From: Burkholderiales bacterium
GTDB lineage: Bacteria; Pseudomonadota; Gammaproteobacteria; Burkholderiales; SG8-39
Assembly: GCA_014860355.1 (NCBI GenBank)
Contig: JACZJV010000135.1
Coordinates: 1-49,186, forward strand
DNA: 49,186 nucleotides
Reading direction: 5' to 3'
Below, piece by piece: positions 1 through 9,197 of the stretch. The translations under genes and the position numbers were made by a program. Positions within the stretch are counted from its first letter, which is position 1; each line of letters begins with the position of its first letter. The notes beneath the pieces are model-generated. The model searched no databases. It was not told the DNA's origin and saw nothing but the letters and a program-made list of their open reading frames with translations.

Positions 1-1578
1 ATCCTGCTTCGTCCAGAGGACTGGGGCCGGCTCGGCAGCGAGGCCAGGCAAGGCGCGTGGCGCTGGGTCGCGGGTTGGGGCGAAGATGTGGGGGAGGAGG
101 GAAGCGGGTCGATACGCATCAACGCCTGTTTCGAGAAAGCCGGCACCTATTTGGCCGCGCGCACGGCAGTGCCGCGCGCCGCGCCGGTACTGCCTTCGCA
201 TGCAACCTCCTATCCCGGCGCCGACCGTCCCGAGCGCCATATCCGCGATATGCTGGGTGTAGCCTACTCCGACCACCCGGACGCACGCCGCTGGACCCGT
301 CATCAGGCGTGGAAAGACTCGGAGTTTCCGCTGTGTCGCGATTTTCCGGCGGCCGGCCACCCGCCTGCGCAGACCGCGGCCGATCACCAGTACAACTTTT
401 TTCTCGCCCAGGGCAGCGGCGTATACGAAATACCCGTCGGGCCGGTGCACGCGGGGATCATCGAACCGGGGCACTTCCGCTTTCAGGCGGTGGGCGAGAC
501 GGTGCTCAGGCTCGAGGAGCGCCTCGGCTATACTCACAAGGGTATCGAGAAGATCGCCGAGGGTCGCGATGCCGAGGGTCTGGCGCGGCTGGCCGGGCGC
601 GTTTCGGGCGATTCCACCGTGGCGCACGCCTGGGCGGCGTGCATGGCGATGGAGCGGGCCGCCGGCTTGGAGGTGCCGCCGCGCGCGGTGTGGCTGCGCG
701 CGCTGATGTGCGAGCGCGAACGCGTCGCCAATCATGTCGGCGACATCGGCGCGATGCTCAATGACATCGCGTTCGCTTTCGGCCACTACCAGTTCGCGCG
801 GCTGCGCGAGGATTGGCAGCGCGCCTCGTGCGAGGCGTTCGGCCATCGCTTCATGATGGATTGCATCGTCCCCGGCGGCGTGGCGAAGGACCTGGATTCA
901 CGTTTCATACAGGCAATGCGTGACGAGGCCGGCGCCCTGCGCAAACAGATCGGCAGACTGATGGCGATCATCAATGATTTGCCCTCGGTCGCGGACCGGG
1001 TGCGCGGCACCGGTGTGCTCACGCCCGAGTACGCGACAGCGCTCGGCTGCGTTGGCTACGTCGGGCGCGCATCGGGAGTGAATTTCGACGTTCGGCGCGA
1101 CGCCCCCTACGCGCCTTACGAGCAATCCGCGGTCAAGGCGCAGCTGCACCACGCCAGTGCGGTCGAAAAACGTGCGCGCGCGCGAACTTACCCGGCGTAC
1201 AAGCACCTGCCGGTGAAGGCGCCGTTGCACCACTACGGTGACGTCAACGCGCGCGCGCGCACGCGGCTCGAGGAAATTGCCGTCTCCTTCGAGCTGATCG
1301 AGGCGCTATTGACCGGGCTGCCGACGGGACCGGTTCGGTCCGACTGGAAATATCCCGCGGCGGGCGCCGAGGGCCTGGGAATCGTCGAGGGCTGGCGCGG
1401 CGAGATACTGAGTTATGTGCGCTTCGGCGCGGACGGGCGAATCGCGCGCTTTTTCCCGCGCGACCCGTCGTGGACCACCTGGCCGGCGCTCGAACTGCTG
1501 ATCCACGACAATATTGTCCCCGACTTCCCCGTGTGCAACAAGTCAGTGAACGGCTCGTATTCCGGACAGGATCTGTAA
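1..1578 (+). CDS. Group-4 [NiFe]-hydrogenase-like large subunit (HyfG/HycE/NuoCD family), 5' end outside window, nickel ligands missing
   Basis: The frame is open from base 1, so the gene starts upstream; 525 residues are visible. The N-terminal part resembles the NuoC/30-kDa domain (ERHIRDMLGVAYSDHPDARRW, about residues 78-98). The rest resembles the NuoD/HycE large-subunit fold (EIPVGPVHAGIIEPGHFRF, EERLGYTHKGIEK). In true hydrogenases the nickel is held by RxCGxCxxxH and a C-terminal DPCxxCxxH. Here the first motif reads RVSGDSTVAH (598-627), with both cysteines replaced by serine, and the C-terminus ends NGSYSGQDL (1549-1575), with glycine and serine in the cysteine positions. A NiFe centre therefore looks impossible. 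The best family assignment is the energy-converting hydrogenase-related (Ehr) group of membrane complexes, related to complex I; its reaction is unknown. The small subunit follows after 3 bases. Family placement is confident, function is inference. Confidence 0.88.
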   Translation: MLLRPEDWGRLGSEARQGAWRWVAGWGEDVGEEGSGSIRINACFEKAGTYLAARTAVPRAAPVLPSHATSYPGADRPERHIRDMLGVAYSDHPDARRWTRHQAWKDSEFPLCRDFPAAGHPPAQTAADHQYNFFLAQGSGVYEIPVGPVHAGIIEPGHFRFQAVGETVLRLEERLGYTHKGIEKIAEGRDAEGLARLAGRVSGDSTVAHAWAACMAMERAAGLEVPPRAVWLRALMCERERVANHVGDIGAMLNDIAFAFGHYQFARLREDWQRASCEAFGHRFMMDCIVPGGVAKDLDSRFIQAMRDEAGALRKQIGRLMAIINDLPSVADRVRGTGVLTPEYATALGCVGYVGRASGVNFDVRRDAPYAPYEQSAVKAQLHHASAVEKRARARTYPAYKHLPVKAPLHHYGDVNARARTRLEEIAVSFELIEALLTGLPTGPVRSDWKYPAAGAEGLGIVEGWRGEILSYVRFGADGRIARFFPRDPSWTTWPALELLIHDNIVPDFPVCNKSVNGSYSGQDL

Positions 1579-1581
1579 GTC

Positions 1582-2106
1582 ATGCTGCGCATCCTTGGCA
1601 AAATCCAGCGCATCGGCATCGTCACCGAGCCGTTGCCCAAGATCGACGAACCCGCGCTGACCGAAATCGGCGAGCAGCTGAAGGCGGGCATCGGCGAGCA
1701 GTTCGGCGGCAGTCTCGCCATTCGCGAAGTGGACGCGGGTTCCTGCAACGGCTGTGAACTCGAAATCCATGCGCTCAACAATCCCTATTACGGCATCGAG
1801 CGTTTCGGCGTGCATTTCGTCGCCAGTCCGCGCCATGCCGACATGCTGCTCGTGACCGGCCCGGTTTCGCGTCACATGGAGGAGGCGCTGCGGCGCACCT
1901 ATGCTGCCACGCCTGAACCCAGGCTGGTCATCGCAGTGGGCGAGTGCGGCGCCGACGGCGGCGAGTTCGGCTGCAGCTACGCTTCCTGCGGCGCCGTATC
2001 CAGCGTGATCCCGGTGGATGCCGTCATCCGCGGCTGCCCGCCGACGCCGCTCGCGCTCATGCGCGGCATACTCGAGGCGATCGCCAGACGCAGTCCGGAG
2101 CGCTGA
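1582..2106 (+). CDS. Hydrogenase-4/complex-I-like small subunit (HyfI/HycG/NuoB family)
   Basis: A 174-residue iron-sulfur protein of the NuoB/HycG family, which carries the proximal 4Fe-4S (N2-type) cluster next to the large subunit. The cluster ligands look intact: CNGC at residues 55-58, a cysteine in VGECG near residue 123 and the RGCPPTP motif near residue 160. The start ATG lies 3 bases after the upstream stop, so the two subunits are translationally coupled and probably made in equal amounts. This is the last gene of the complex, because the strand then runs into about 310 bases without a gene and a new promoter. The upstream membrane subunits (HyfB/C/E/F type) should lie just left of the window. 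The electron-transfer cluster is retained although the partner has lost its nickel site. Confidence 0.88.
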   Translation: MLRILGKIQRIGIVTEPLPKIDEPALTEIGEQLKAGIGEQFGGSLAIREVDAGSCNGCELEIHALNNPYYGIERFGVHFVASPRHADMLLVTGPVSRHMEEALRRTYAATPEPRLVIAVGECGADGGEFGCSYASCGAVSSVIPVDAVIRGCPPTPLALMRGILEAIARRSPER

Positions 2107-2238
2107 AGCATTCCGCCGCTATGCACGCACGGGCCGCCCTGGCCGCGGCACGCAGCGCGCGACAGGCCGGTGCGCACAGTGGACTGAGTCCAGCCATCGG
2201 CGGCACGCGCCCGGAGCCCTTTCCCCGGAGACGTTTCC

Positions 2239-2267
2239 TTGACTTCACCATATGCGTGCTCTAGCAT
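2239..2267 (+). promoter_or_regulatory. Candidate sigma70 promoter for the ABC importer operon
   Basis: TTGACT (2239-2244), a 17-base spacer and TAGCAT (2262-2267). It lies in the 310-base gene-free stretch 2107-2416, in which I see nothing else apart from a strong AAGAGGAGG ribosome binding site just before the start at 2417. The leader would be about 140 bases. Read by eye only. Confidence 0.4.
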
Positions 2268-2416
2268 GGCCCGACAAAACTTCAAAACTACCCAGTCCCC
2301 GGCGCAGCGGAATCCACCGGGATCGTTTCGGCACTGAGCGGCCCGGCTCCAGATCCAGTTAAACCTTGGTTCAGGGCGGGCGCCGGTGTCGCGATCACAT
2401 CAAGAGGAGGTCTGTC

Positions 2417-3721
2417 ATGAAACAGAGCGACAGGAAGTGGGACAAGATTGTCGACGAGCTCAAGCTGAGCCGCCGCGATTTCATATTTTCAACGGCGGCG
2501 GCCGGCGTGCTGACCCTGACGCCGCGCTTCGCCAGCGCCCAGGCGGGCAAGCCCTACAAGCTAGGCGTGTTGCTGCCCTCCACCGGCACCGGCGCGAATT
2601 ACATGGCGCACGCAATCAAGGGACTGCCGGTTGCCATCGCCGAACTGAACAAGCGCGGCGGCCTGTTGGGCAAGCACCAGGTGCAGATGATCTATCGCGA
2701 CACCGAGACCAAACCCGACACCGGCGCGCGCGAAGCAAAGTCGCTGATCCTGAACGACGGCGTGGACGGGATCTTCGGCACCTATTCGAGCGCGGTGGCG
2801 CTGGCGATCCAGGAAATCATCCACGAGCACAAGGTGCTGCATTTCGCTGCGACCTCCAACAGTTCCAAGATCACGCAGGACAACTACACGCCGTATACGT
2901 ATCAGTTCTGTCCGGACAGCAATATGCAGTCGGGTGCCGTGGTGGTCGCAGTGGCGAAGATGGCGAAGAAGAACGGCTGGAAGAGCTATGTATCCATGGG
3001 GCAGGACTACGAATGGGGCCGCGACACGCACAAAGGCTTCAGCACCAGCCTCGCCAAGGTCGCTCCCGAGGTCAAGGAAACCCGCCAGCTATGGTTCAAG
3101 CTGGGCGAAACCGACTTTACCTCGTATATCACCGCGATCATGGCGGCCAAGCCCGATTTCATGTTTGGTGCGATCGCGGGCAAGGACGCGGAAACCTTCC
3201 TGCAGCAGGCCGGCCAGATGGGCTTGTTCAAGCGCGTGCCGTTCCCGGGCGGCCTGATCGCGGTAAACGATCTCAAGGCGCAGCGCAAGACCTTGCCGCG
3301 CGGCATGATCGGGCTCGCGCGCTGCCCGTTCTTCGCGCACCTGAACGAACCCATCATGCAGGCGTACATCAAGCGCGATCGTGCTGCGTTCGGCCCCGAC
3401 GGCTATCCGGATGACTGGGCCTGCATGTATTACGACGCGCTCGGCGGGCTGGAGCAGGGCGCGAAGAAGGCCGGGTCGATCAGCACCGCGGCGATCGTCA
3501 AGGCGCTCAAAGGCGCAACCATCGACACCTGCCGGGGCAAGCGCGCCTTCCGCGATTGCAGCAACCAGCTCGAGGTTCCCTCGTACGTGGGCGAGGTCTG
3601 GGATTCCCCCGACTATCCCTTCCCGATCTACAAGCCCGATACCATGGTGGTGGTGGAAGCCAAGGAAGTGTGGACCCCGACCTGCGAAGCGGTAGAGAAG
3701 CTGAAGAAGAAGCGCGCCTAG
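2417..3721 (+). CDS. ABC transporter substrate-binding protein, branched-chain amino acid/amide type (Peripla_BP_6), Tat-exported
   Basis: A 434-residue periplasmic binding protein that should deliver its ligand to the permease and ATPase pair encoded next. The N-terminus carries a twin-arginine signal, SRRDF at residues 18-22, then a hydrophobic stretch and an ASAQA-like cleavage site near residue 41. The mature part begins with the usual YKLGVLLPSTG of the LivJ/AmiC/urea-binding superfamily. The ATG at 2417 is chosen because AAGAGGAGG lies 7-8 bases upstream and the Tat signal starts there; longer in-frame starts add only low-complexity residues. It heads a five-gene operon. Ligand: an amino acid, amide or urea is typical of the family, but nothing in the sequence decides between them. 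A Tat signal means the protein is probably exported folded. Confidence 0.88.
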   Translation: MKQSDRKWDKIVDELKLSRRDFIFSTAAAGVLTLTPRFASAQAGKPYKLGVLLPSTGTGANYMAHAIKGLPVAIAELNKRGGLLGKHQVQMIYRDTETKPDTGAREAKSLILNDGVDGIFGTYSSAVALAIQEIIHEHKVLHFAATSNSSKITQDNYTPYTYQFCPDSNMQSGAVVVAVAKMAKKNGWKSYVSMGQDYEWGRDTHKGFSTSLAKVAPEVKETRQLWFKLGETDFTSYITAIMAAKPDFMFGAIAGKDAETFLQQAGQMGLFKRVPFPGGLIAVNDLKAQRKTLPRGMIGLARCPFFAHLNEPIMQAYIKRDRAAFGPDGYPDDWACMYYDALGGLEQGAKKAGSISTAAIVKALKGATIDTCRGKRAFRDCSNQLEVPSYVGEVWDSPDYPFPIYKPDTMVVVEAKEVWTPTCEAVEKLKKKRA

Positions 3722-3807
3722 CGGCCACCGTGATCGGTCACGCGGGAACCCGGCTGTTCCCGCGTGTCGCCGTCCTGCCGGCACCCTGATAGAGACCTCC
3801 TGACCCT

Positions 3808-4695
3808 GTGGACATTGCCCCCTACGCCCTCCAGTTGTTCAGCGGACTGTCGCGCGCGATGGTGTTGTTTCTGCTCTCGGCGGGCCTGTCCCTGATTTTC
3901 GGCGTGATGAACATACTCAATTTCGCCCACGCGACCTTGTGGCTGCTGAGCGGCTACGTCACCTACTCGATCTTCACCGTGCTCAGCCAGCAGTTCGGCG
4001 CGAGTCCGTGGATGCTGCTGCCCGCCATAGTCTGCACGGTGGCCTTGATGTCGCTTTTCGGCTTCGCGCTGGAGCGGTTCCTGATCCGGCACACCTACAC
4101 GCGCGAACTGCCCGAGCAGTTGCTGCTCACCTTTGCGCTGGTGCTGATCCTGGGGGACGTGATCAAGCTGATCTGGGGCGTAGAGAATCGACGCATCAAC
4201 CTCGGCGTGAAGCCGATGGAGATGCTCGACACGCTGGTCAATCCTTACCAGTTTGTGATCATCGGCACCGGCATCGGCGTCGCAGCGGGGCTATGGTATT
4301 TTCTGCATCGCACGCGCTTCGGCAAGATCGTGCGCGCCGCGGTGTACAGCCGCAGCATGGTGAGCGCGCTTGGTATTCCCATCCCGTTGATCTATTCGGG
4401 CGTATTCGCGCTGGGCGTCGGACTCGCGGCGTTCGCCGGCGGCGTGTTCCTGCCGCTGTTGCCGATGTCGCTCGGCGTCGATCACGACATCATCGTACAG
4501 TGTTTCGCGGTGGTCGTGATCGGGGGGTTTGGCAGCATGTTCGGCACCTTCGTCGCCTCGATCATCGTCGGCGTGGTGTATTCGTTCTCCATCCTGTTCT
4601 GGCCCGATGGCGCATTGGCGATGATATTCCTGATCCTGATCGCGGTCCTGATCTGGCGCCCCTGGGGCCTGTTCGGCACGGAACTGCGCTATTGA
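3808..4695 (+). CDS. Branched-chain-type ABC transporter permease, LivH family
   Basis: A 295-residue inner-membrane permease, hydrophobic throughout, with the LivH hallmarks: LSLIFGVMNILNFAHA near the N-terminus and the cytoplasmic-loop segment RAAVYSRSMVSALGIP, which contacts the ATPase. It forms the translocation pore together with the LivM-type subunit that follows. The start is GTG at 3808. There is no strong Shine-Dalgarno sequence, so translation probably depends on the upstream gene, 86 bases away. Length and topology are normal for the family. Substrate unknown. Confidence 0.9.
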   Translation: MDIAPYALQLFSGLSRAMVLFLLSAGLSLIFGVMNILNFAHATLWLLSGYVTYSIFTVLSQQFGASPWMLLPAIVCTVALMSLFGFALERFLIRHTYTRELPEQLLLTFALVLILGDVIKLIWGVENRRINLGVKPMEMLDTLVNPYQFVIIGTGIGVAAGLWYFLHRTRFGKIVRAAVYSRSMVSALGIPIPLIYSGVFALGVGLAAFAGGVFLPLLPMSLGVDHDIIVQCFAVVVIGGFGSMFGTFVASIIVGVVYSFSILFWPDGALAMIFLILIAVLIWRPWGLFGTELRY

Positions 4696-4705
4696 GCCCG
4701 CGAAC

Positions 4706-5731
4706 GTGAGCGCCGGCAACAGCAACTGGTGGTCGCGGTTCTACGCCCGGTACGGCGTGTCCGGTCCCGCCGCGCTCATAATGTTTGTCTTCTTCCTGCT
4801 GGTGCCCTTGCTGCCGGGGGAGTTCTGGACCGTGGTCGGGACCGAGATTCTGATCCTCGGGCTGCTGGCGATGAGCTTCAACCTGCTCTACGGCTACATG
4901 GGCCAGATTTCGTTTGGCCATGCCGCGTTTTTCGGACTGGGTGCGTACGCGACGGCAATGCTGTTCACCTCGCTGAAGACCCCGGCCGGGGCGATCGAGA
5001 TCCCCGAGTTCCTGCTGTCGCTGCTGGTCGGACCGCCCGTGGCCGCGCTAGGCGCGCTGATCGTCGGCTTTTTCTGCGTGCGCCTGACCGGAATATATTT
5101 CGCCATGCTTTCGCTCGCCTTCGGCGAACTGCTCTTCTACATTGTCTTTTCCTGGTACAGCTTCACCAAGGGCGACGACGGCATCCAGGGGCTGCTGCCC
5201 CCGCATTTCTTTCAGGACGCGAGCAACTATTATTACCTGACATTGGCGATCGTCGTGGCGGCGCTGTTGCTGATGTGGCGCATCACCGAGTCGCCGTTCG
5301 GCTACATCATGCGCACGCTGCGCGACAACCAGCGCAGGGCGGCTTTTCTCGGAATCAACGTGCGCCTGCACATGCTGATGAATTTCGTGATAGCCGGCGC
5401 GTTTGCGGGCCTGGCAGGGGCGCTGTGGGGGCCGTTCTCGCGCAGCGTTTCGCCGGGGCTGCTCGGCTGGCAGGAATCGGGTATCGCGGTATTCATGACC
5501 CTGATCGGCGGCGCCGGAGCGTTCATAGGCCCCATCATCGGCTCGGTGATCTACACCATGCTGCAGGCGGTGGTAAAGATGTACACGGTGTATTGGCCGC
5601 TGACCATCGGCACCATCATCCTGCTGATCGTGCTGTTCGTGCCCGGGGGGGTGCTGGGCCTGGTGGAGAAACAGCTCAAAGCGCGCCAGGGCAGAATGCA
5701 CGACGCAGGCAACGGGACGGATGAAACATAG
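4706..5731 (+). CDS. Branched-chain-type ABC transporter permease, LivM family
   Basis: A 341-residue inner-membrane permease. The first membrane segments are followed by MSFNLLYGYMGQISFGHAAFFGLGAY, the typical LivM signature region, and later by MRTLRDNQRRAAFLGINV, the coupling loop to the ATPase. The start is GTG at 4706, 10 bases after the LivH stop; with no clear Shine-Dalgarno sequence it is probably coupled. The C-terminus extends about 15 polar residues beyond the last membrane segment (KQLKARQGRMHDAGNGTDET). It pairs with the LivH-type subunit as a heterodimeric channel. Confidence 0.9.
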   Translation: MSAGNSNWWSRFYARYGVSGPAALIMFVFFLLVPLLPGEFWTVVGTEILILGLLAMSFNLLYGYMGQISFGHAAFFGLGAYATAMLFTSLKTPAGAIEIPEFLLSLLVGPPVAALGALIVGFFCVRLTGIYFAMLSLAFGELLFYIVFSWYSFTKGDDGIQGLLPPHFFQDASNYYYLTLAIVVAALLLMWRITESPFGYIMRTLRDNQRRAAFLGINVRLHMLMNFVIAGAFAGLAGALWGPFSRSVSPGLLGWQESGIAVFMTLIGGAGAFIGPIIGSVIYTMLQAVVKMYTVYWPLTIGTIILLIVLFVPGGVLGLVEKQLKARQGRMHDAGNGTDET

Positions 5732-5733
5732 GT

Positions 5734-6483
5734 ATGGCGGCGATACTCGAAGTCACCGGGCTGCATAAGCATTTTGGCGGCGTCCACGTGACGCGGGATG
5801 TGAATTTCTCCATGGAGGAAGGCGAACAATCGGCGATCATCGGTCCGAACGGCGCCGGCAAGAGCACCTTCATGAACCTGCTCACCGGGTATTATCGCTG
5901 CGATGCGGGCAAGGCGGTTTTCGAGGGCCAGGACATCACCAACTGGCCGCCGCACCGGATTGCGCGCATGGGCATTTCGCGCGCGTTCCAGATCAGCAGC
6001 ATCTTCTCCAAGATGACGGTAGCCGAGAACGTGCGCTCGGCGGTGCACGCGCAGATGCGCCGCTCGTTCAGCATTTTCGGCGTCGCCGCGCGCATCGGCG
6101 TGGAAGAAACCGGGCGCGTGCTCGCGCTGTGCGGGCTCGAAGGCAAGCGCGACCTCATCGCGGGGGAGCTTGCGCAGGGCGACAAAAAGCGCCTCGAGCT
6201 GGCGATCGCGCTCGCGGGCAGGCCGCGTCTGCTGTTCCTCGACGAGCCCACGGCGGGCATGTCGATCGAGGAGGCGCGTTCGACCATGGAACTCGTGGAT
6301 CGGCTGAATCGCGAGCTGCGCCTCACGGTGCTGTTCACCGAGCACGACATGGGCATCGTGTTCAATCACGCGCGCAAGCTCACGCTGATGCACCGTGGTG
6401 AGATCGTCGTCAAGGGCACGCCGGAGGAAGTGCGCGCCAACGAAATCGCACAAAAGGTCTATCTCGGCGAGCGCAACGCATGA
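5734..6483 (+). CDS. Branched-chain-type ABC transporter ATPase, LivG family
   Basis: A 249-residue nucleotide-binding subunit that powers import. Walker A is GPNGAGKST (residues 37-45) and Walker B is LLFLDEPTAGM. The family signature LSGGQ is replaced by LAQGDKKRLELA, which is common in the LivG/UrtD branch, so the ATPase is expected to be active. The start ATG lies 2 bases after the LivM stop. The end overlaps the next gene by 4 bases (ATGA). It forms a heterodimer with the LivF-type subunit. Confidence 0.92.
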   Translation: MAAILEVTGLHKHFGGVHVTRDVNFSMEEGEQSAIIGPNGAGKSTFMNLLTGYYRCDAGKAVFEGQDITNWPPHRIARMGISRAFQISSIFSKMTVAENVRSAVHAQMRRSFSIFGVAARIGVEETGRVLALCGLEGKRDLIAGELAQGDKKRLELAIALAGRPRLLFLDEPTAGMSIEEARSTMELVDRLNRELRLTVLFTEHDMGIVFNHARKLTLMHRGEIVVKGTPEEVRANEIAQKVYLGERNA

Positions 6484-7193
6484 GCATCCGCCTGGAAATG
6501 GACAAGGTTCACACGCATTACGGTACGAGCCATATTCTTTTCGACGTAACGCTGGAGGTGAACCAGGGCGAATCGGTGTGCCTGCTGGGCCGCAACGGCG
6601 CCGGCAAGACGACCACGCTGAAGAGCATCATGTCGCTCGCGTCGGCAAGTGCGGGCAGCATCCGCTTCAACGGCGCCGAATTGATCGGACGGGCCCCATA
6701 CGAAATCGCCCGCCTGGGCGTGGGCTATGTTCCGGACGAGCGCCTCATATTTCCCGATCTCACCGTGCGCGAAAACCTCGAAATTGCGATCAAGCCGGGC
6801 GTGGCGGGTGCGCCGGCGCACTGGACGGTGGAGCGCATCTACGAAATGTTTCCGGTGCTGGCGCCGCTGGGCGCGCGCCTCGGCGGCTATCTCTCCGGCG
6901 GTGAGCAGCAGATGCTGACCATGGGGCGCACGCTGATGGGCAATCCGTCGCTATTGCTGCTCGACGAGCCGGTAGAAGGCGTCGCGCCGGTGGTGGTGCA
7001 GGAACTCACGCGGCAGATCAAGGCACTGAAGGCGATGGGGCTCACCATCCTGTTCGCCGAACAGAACATGCAATTCGCGACCGAGATTTCCGATCGCGCC
7101 TATGTAATAGAGAAAGGGCACATCCGCTTCCATGGAACGATGCGCGAACTCGCCGCCAACGACGAAATCAAGCAGAAATACCTGATGATCTGA
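6480..7193 (+). CDS. Branched-chain-type ABC transporter ATPase, LivF family
   Basis: A 237-residue nucleotide-binding subunit, the partner of the preceding LivG-type ATPase. Walker A is GRNGAGKTT (residues 37-45), the signature is LSGGEQQML and Walker B is LLLLDEPVEGVAP. The ATG overlaps the upstream stop by 4 bases, so translation is coupled. It is the last gene of the five-gene importer; two hairpins follow before the convergent oxidoreductase gene. Length is normal for LivF. The substrate cannot be deduced from the ATPases. Confidence 0.92.
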   Translation: MSIRLEMDKVHTHYGTSHILFDVTLEVNQGESVCLLGRNGAGKTTTLKSIMSLASASAGSIRFNGAELIGRAPYEIARLGVGYVPDERLIFPDLTVRENLEIAIKPGVAGAPAHWTVERIYEMFPVLAPLGARLGGYLSGGEQQMLTMGRTLMGNPSLLLLDEPVEGVAPVVVQELTRQIKALKAMGLTILFAEQNMQFATEISDRAYVIEKGHIRFHGTMRELAANDEIKQKYLMI

Positions 7194-7322
7194 ACGCAAC
7201 GGTCGGCGCGCCATTATTGCGGCGTCACTTGGTCTTTATCCAAGTTCAATCGTACTCGCCCGGCATTTCCCCCTGCGTCCACCGATGTCGGTGGGCGATC
7301 ATTGCGCGCTCCGCGCGCCAAG

Positions 7323-7367
7323 CTTGTGTCCTGCACGGATGAAGGGCGCATCCGTACAGGACACAAG
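7323..7367. repeat. Long inverted repeat / hairpin in convergent gap
   Basis: Two 19-base arms (7323-7341 and 7349-7367; left arm CTTGTGTCCTGCACGGATG) pair with a single G-T wobble around the 7-base loop AAGGGCG. It lies between the ends of two convergent genes. No clear T-tract follows on either strand, so it is not a textbook intrinsic terminator. It could be a terminator, an mRNA 3'-end stabiliser or a copy of a dispersed palindromic element. A smaller GCGCGC-TCC-GCGCGC hairpin sits just to its left (about 7304-7318). Confidence 0.7.
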
Positions 7368-7381
7368 GTTATGGATAAAAG

Positions 7382-7414
7382 AAACAGCGGCGGGCACGGC
7401 TTAAGCCGCTGTTT
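7382..7414. terminator. Candidate bidirectional terminator hairpin
   Basis: A perfect 10-base stem, AAACAGCGGC (7382-7391) with GCCGCTGTTT (7405-7414), and a 13-base loop. A- and T-rich ends on the arms give short T-runs in both directions. It sits 18 bases beyond the stop of the minus-strand oxidoreductase gene and downstream of the importer operon. Confidence 0.45.
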
Positions 7415-7432
7415 ATCGCCCAAGGTCGGGAG

Positions 7433-9058
7433 TTACGCTTGCTTTCCCAGCACCAGCATCGCGCCCCGCTCCGCGATCATCAGCGTAGGCGAATTGGTGT
7501 TGCCCGAGGTGATCGTGGGCATGATGGAGGCGTCGATGACGCGCAGCCCTTCGATACCGCGTACGCGCAGCTGCGGATCGACCACCGCGCCCGCATCGTC
7601 CGCGCGCCCCATCTTGCACGTGCCCACGGGATGGAAGATGGTGGTGCCGACATTCCCGGCCGCTGTCACCAGCTCCGCGTCGGTCTGGAATGCCGGTCCC
7701 GGCAGGAATTCTTCCGGTGCGTACTTCTGCATCGTGTGCGTACCGAGCACGATGCGCCGCGCGAGCCGCAGCGATTCGGCCGCTATCGCCTGGTCCTGCG
7801 GCGCGCTAAGATAGTTCAGCATGATCGCCGGATGCGCGCGCGGGTCGGCGGATTTGACGCGCACATGGCCGCGCGAGGCCGGCCGCAGATTGCATACGCT
7901 CGCGGTGAACGCCGGGAACGGGTGCAAAGGATCGCCGAACTTGTCCAGCGACAGGGGTTGCACGTGAAACTCCAGGTTGGGCGTGGGCTGCCCCGGATCG
8001 CTTTTCAGGAACGCGCCCAGTTGGGAGGGCGCCATGGTCAGCGGTCCGCTGCGATACAGCGCGTATTCGAGCGCCATTTTCGCCTTGCCCCACCAGGAAT
8101 TGGCCATGGTATTGAGCGTAAGCACGTTCTGCACCTTGAACGCCATGCGCAGCTGCAGGTGGTCCTGCAGATTTTCGCCCACCGGCAAGTCGCGCGCCAC
8201 CGGTATGCCGTGCTGCTGCAGCAGCGCGCCCGGCCCGATTCCCGATAGCTGCAGAATCTGCGGACTTCCGATGGAGCCCGCCGCCAGGATGGTTTCGACT
8301 GCAGCCTCGGCGTAGGTTTCCTCGTTGCCCTGGAAGTACTCCACACCCAGTACGCGCCTGCCCTCGACGCGCAGCTTCTTCACCTGCGCTCCGGTGACCA
8401 CGCTAAGGTTGGGCCGGTTCATTGCCGGGCGCAGGAAGGCCTTGGAACTGTTCACGCGCACGCCGCGGCGCTGGTTCACTTCGAATTTGGAGCTGCCCGC
8501 ATTGTCGCCGCGGTTGAAGTCCTCGACCTTGGCGATGCCGGTCTCGAGCGCGGCGTCGCGAAATGCATCCAGGATCTCCCAGGACAGGCGCTGGCGCTCG
8601 ACCCGCCACTCATGGCCCTCCGAGGTGTCCGGCGTGCGCGCGCCGTGGAATGCGTCCGCACCGCGCCAGTGGTCCTCGGATTTCCTGAATATCGGCAGCA
8701 CGCTCTGCCACGACCAGCCGGGGTCGCCGCTCTGGCGTGCCCATTCATCGTAGTCGCGCTCCTGGCCGCGCAGGTAGAGCATGGCGTTGATCGAGGAACT
8801 GCCGCCTAGCACCCGGCCGCGCGCGTAGAGGATGGAGCGGCCGTTGAGTCCGGGGTCGGGTTCGGTCTTGTAGCACCAGTCGGTGCGCGGATTGCCGATG
8901 CAGTAAAGATAGCCGACCGGGATATGGATCCAGATCCAGTCGTCCTTGCCGCCCGCCTCGAGCAGCAGCACCCGGTTGCGCGGATCGGCAGACAGGCGGT
9001 TGGCGAGCAGGCTGCCGGCGGTGCCGGCGCCGACGATAATGTAATCGTATGGCCCCAT
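7433..9058 (-). CDS. GMC-family FAD-dependent oxidoreductase (choline/alcohol dehydrogenase-like)
   Basis: A 541-residue flavoprotein of the glucose-methanol-choline family, which oxidises alcohols to aldehydes. The FAD-binding GAGTAG lies at residues 10-15, followed by LLLEAGG. The GMC signatures are [19 protein letters not shown] and [15 protein letters not shown]. The C-terminal catalytic region contains [10 protein letters not shown] (active-site His) and [14 protein letters not shown] (Asn pair). The length matches BetA/AlkJ-like members. No signal peptide is visible, so it is cytoplasmic or peripheral. The start ATG at 9058 is preceded by AAGGGAG. It is monocistronic as far as visible and convergent with the importer operon. 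No betaine-aldehyde dehydrogenase lies next to it, so choline as substrate is not supported; another primary alcohol is as likely. Confidence 0.9.
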   Translation of the reverse strand: MGPYDYIIVGAGTAGSLLANRLSADPRNRVLLLEAGGKDDWIWIHIPVGYLYCIGNPRTDWCYKTEPDPGLNGRSILYARGRVLGGSSSINAMLYLRGQERDYDEWARQSGDPGWSWQSVLPIFRKSEDHWRGADAFHGARTPDTSEGHEWRVERQRLSWEILDAFRDAALETGIAKVEDFNRGDNAGSSKFEVNQRRGVRVNSSKAFLRPAMNRPNLSVVTGAQVKKLRVEGRRVLGVEYFQGNEETYAEAAVETILAAGSIGSPQILQLSGIGPGALLQQHGIPVARDLPVGENLQDHLQLRMAFKVQNVLTLNTMANSWWGKAKMALEYALYRSGPLTMAPSQLGAFLKSDPGQPTPNLEFHVQPLSLDKFGDPLHPFPAFTASVCNLRPASRGHVRVKSADPRAHPAIMLNYLSAPQDQAIAAESLRLARRIVLGTHTMQKYAPEEFLPGPAFQTDAELVTAAGNVGTTIFHPVGTCKMGRADDAGAVVDPQLRVRGIEGLRVIDASIMPTITSGNTNSPTLMIAERGAMLVLGKQA

Positions 9059-9197
9059 GATGTTTGTTGCTCCCTTTCATTCATCGTCGCGGAAGCTGTG
9101 CGAGATGGCTGCCCGGCCTGGCCGGGGGGGTACGCTTGTCCCTGGCGAGGAGCCTAGTCCAATCGCGGTGCGCAGGCAAGGGTGGCAATTATTACGC

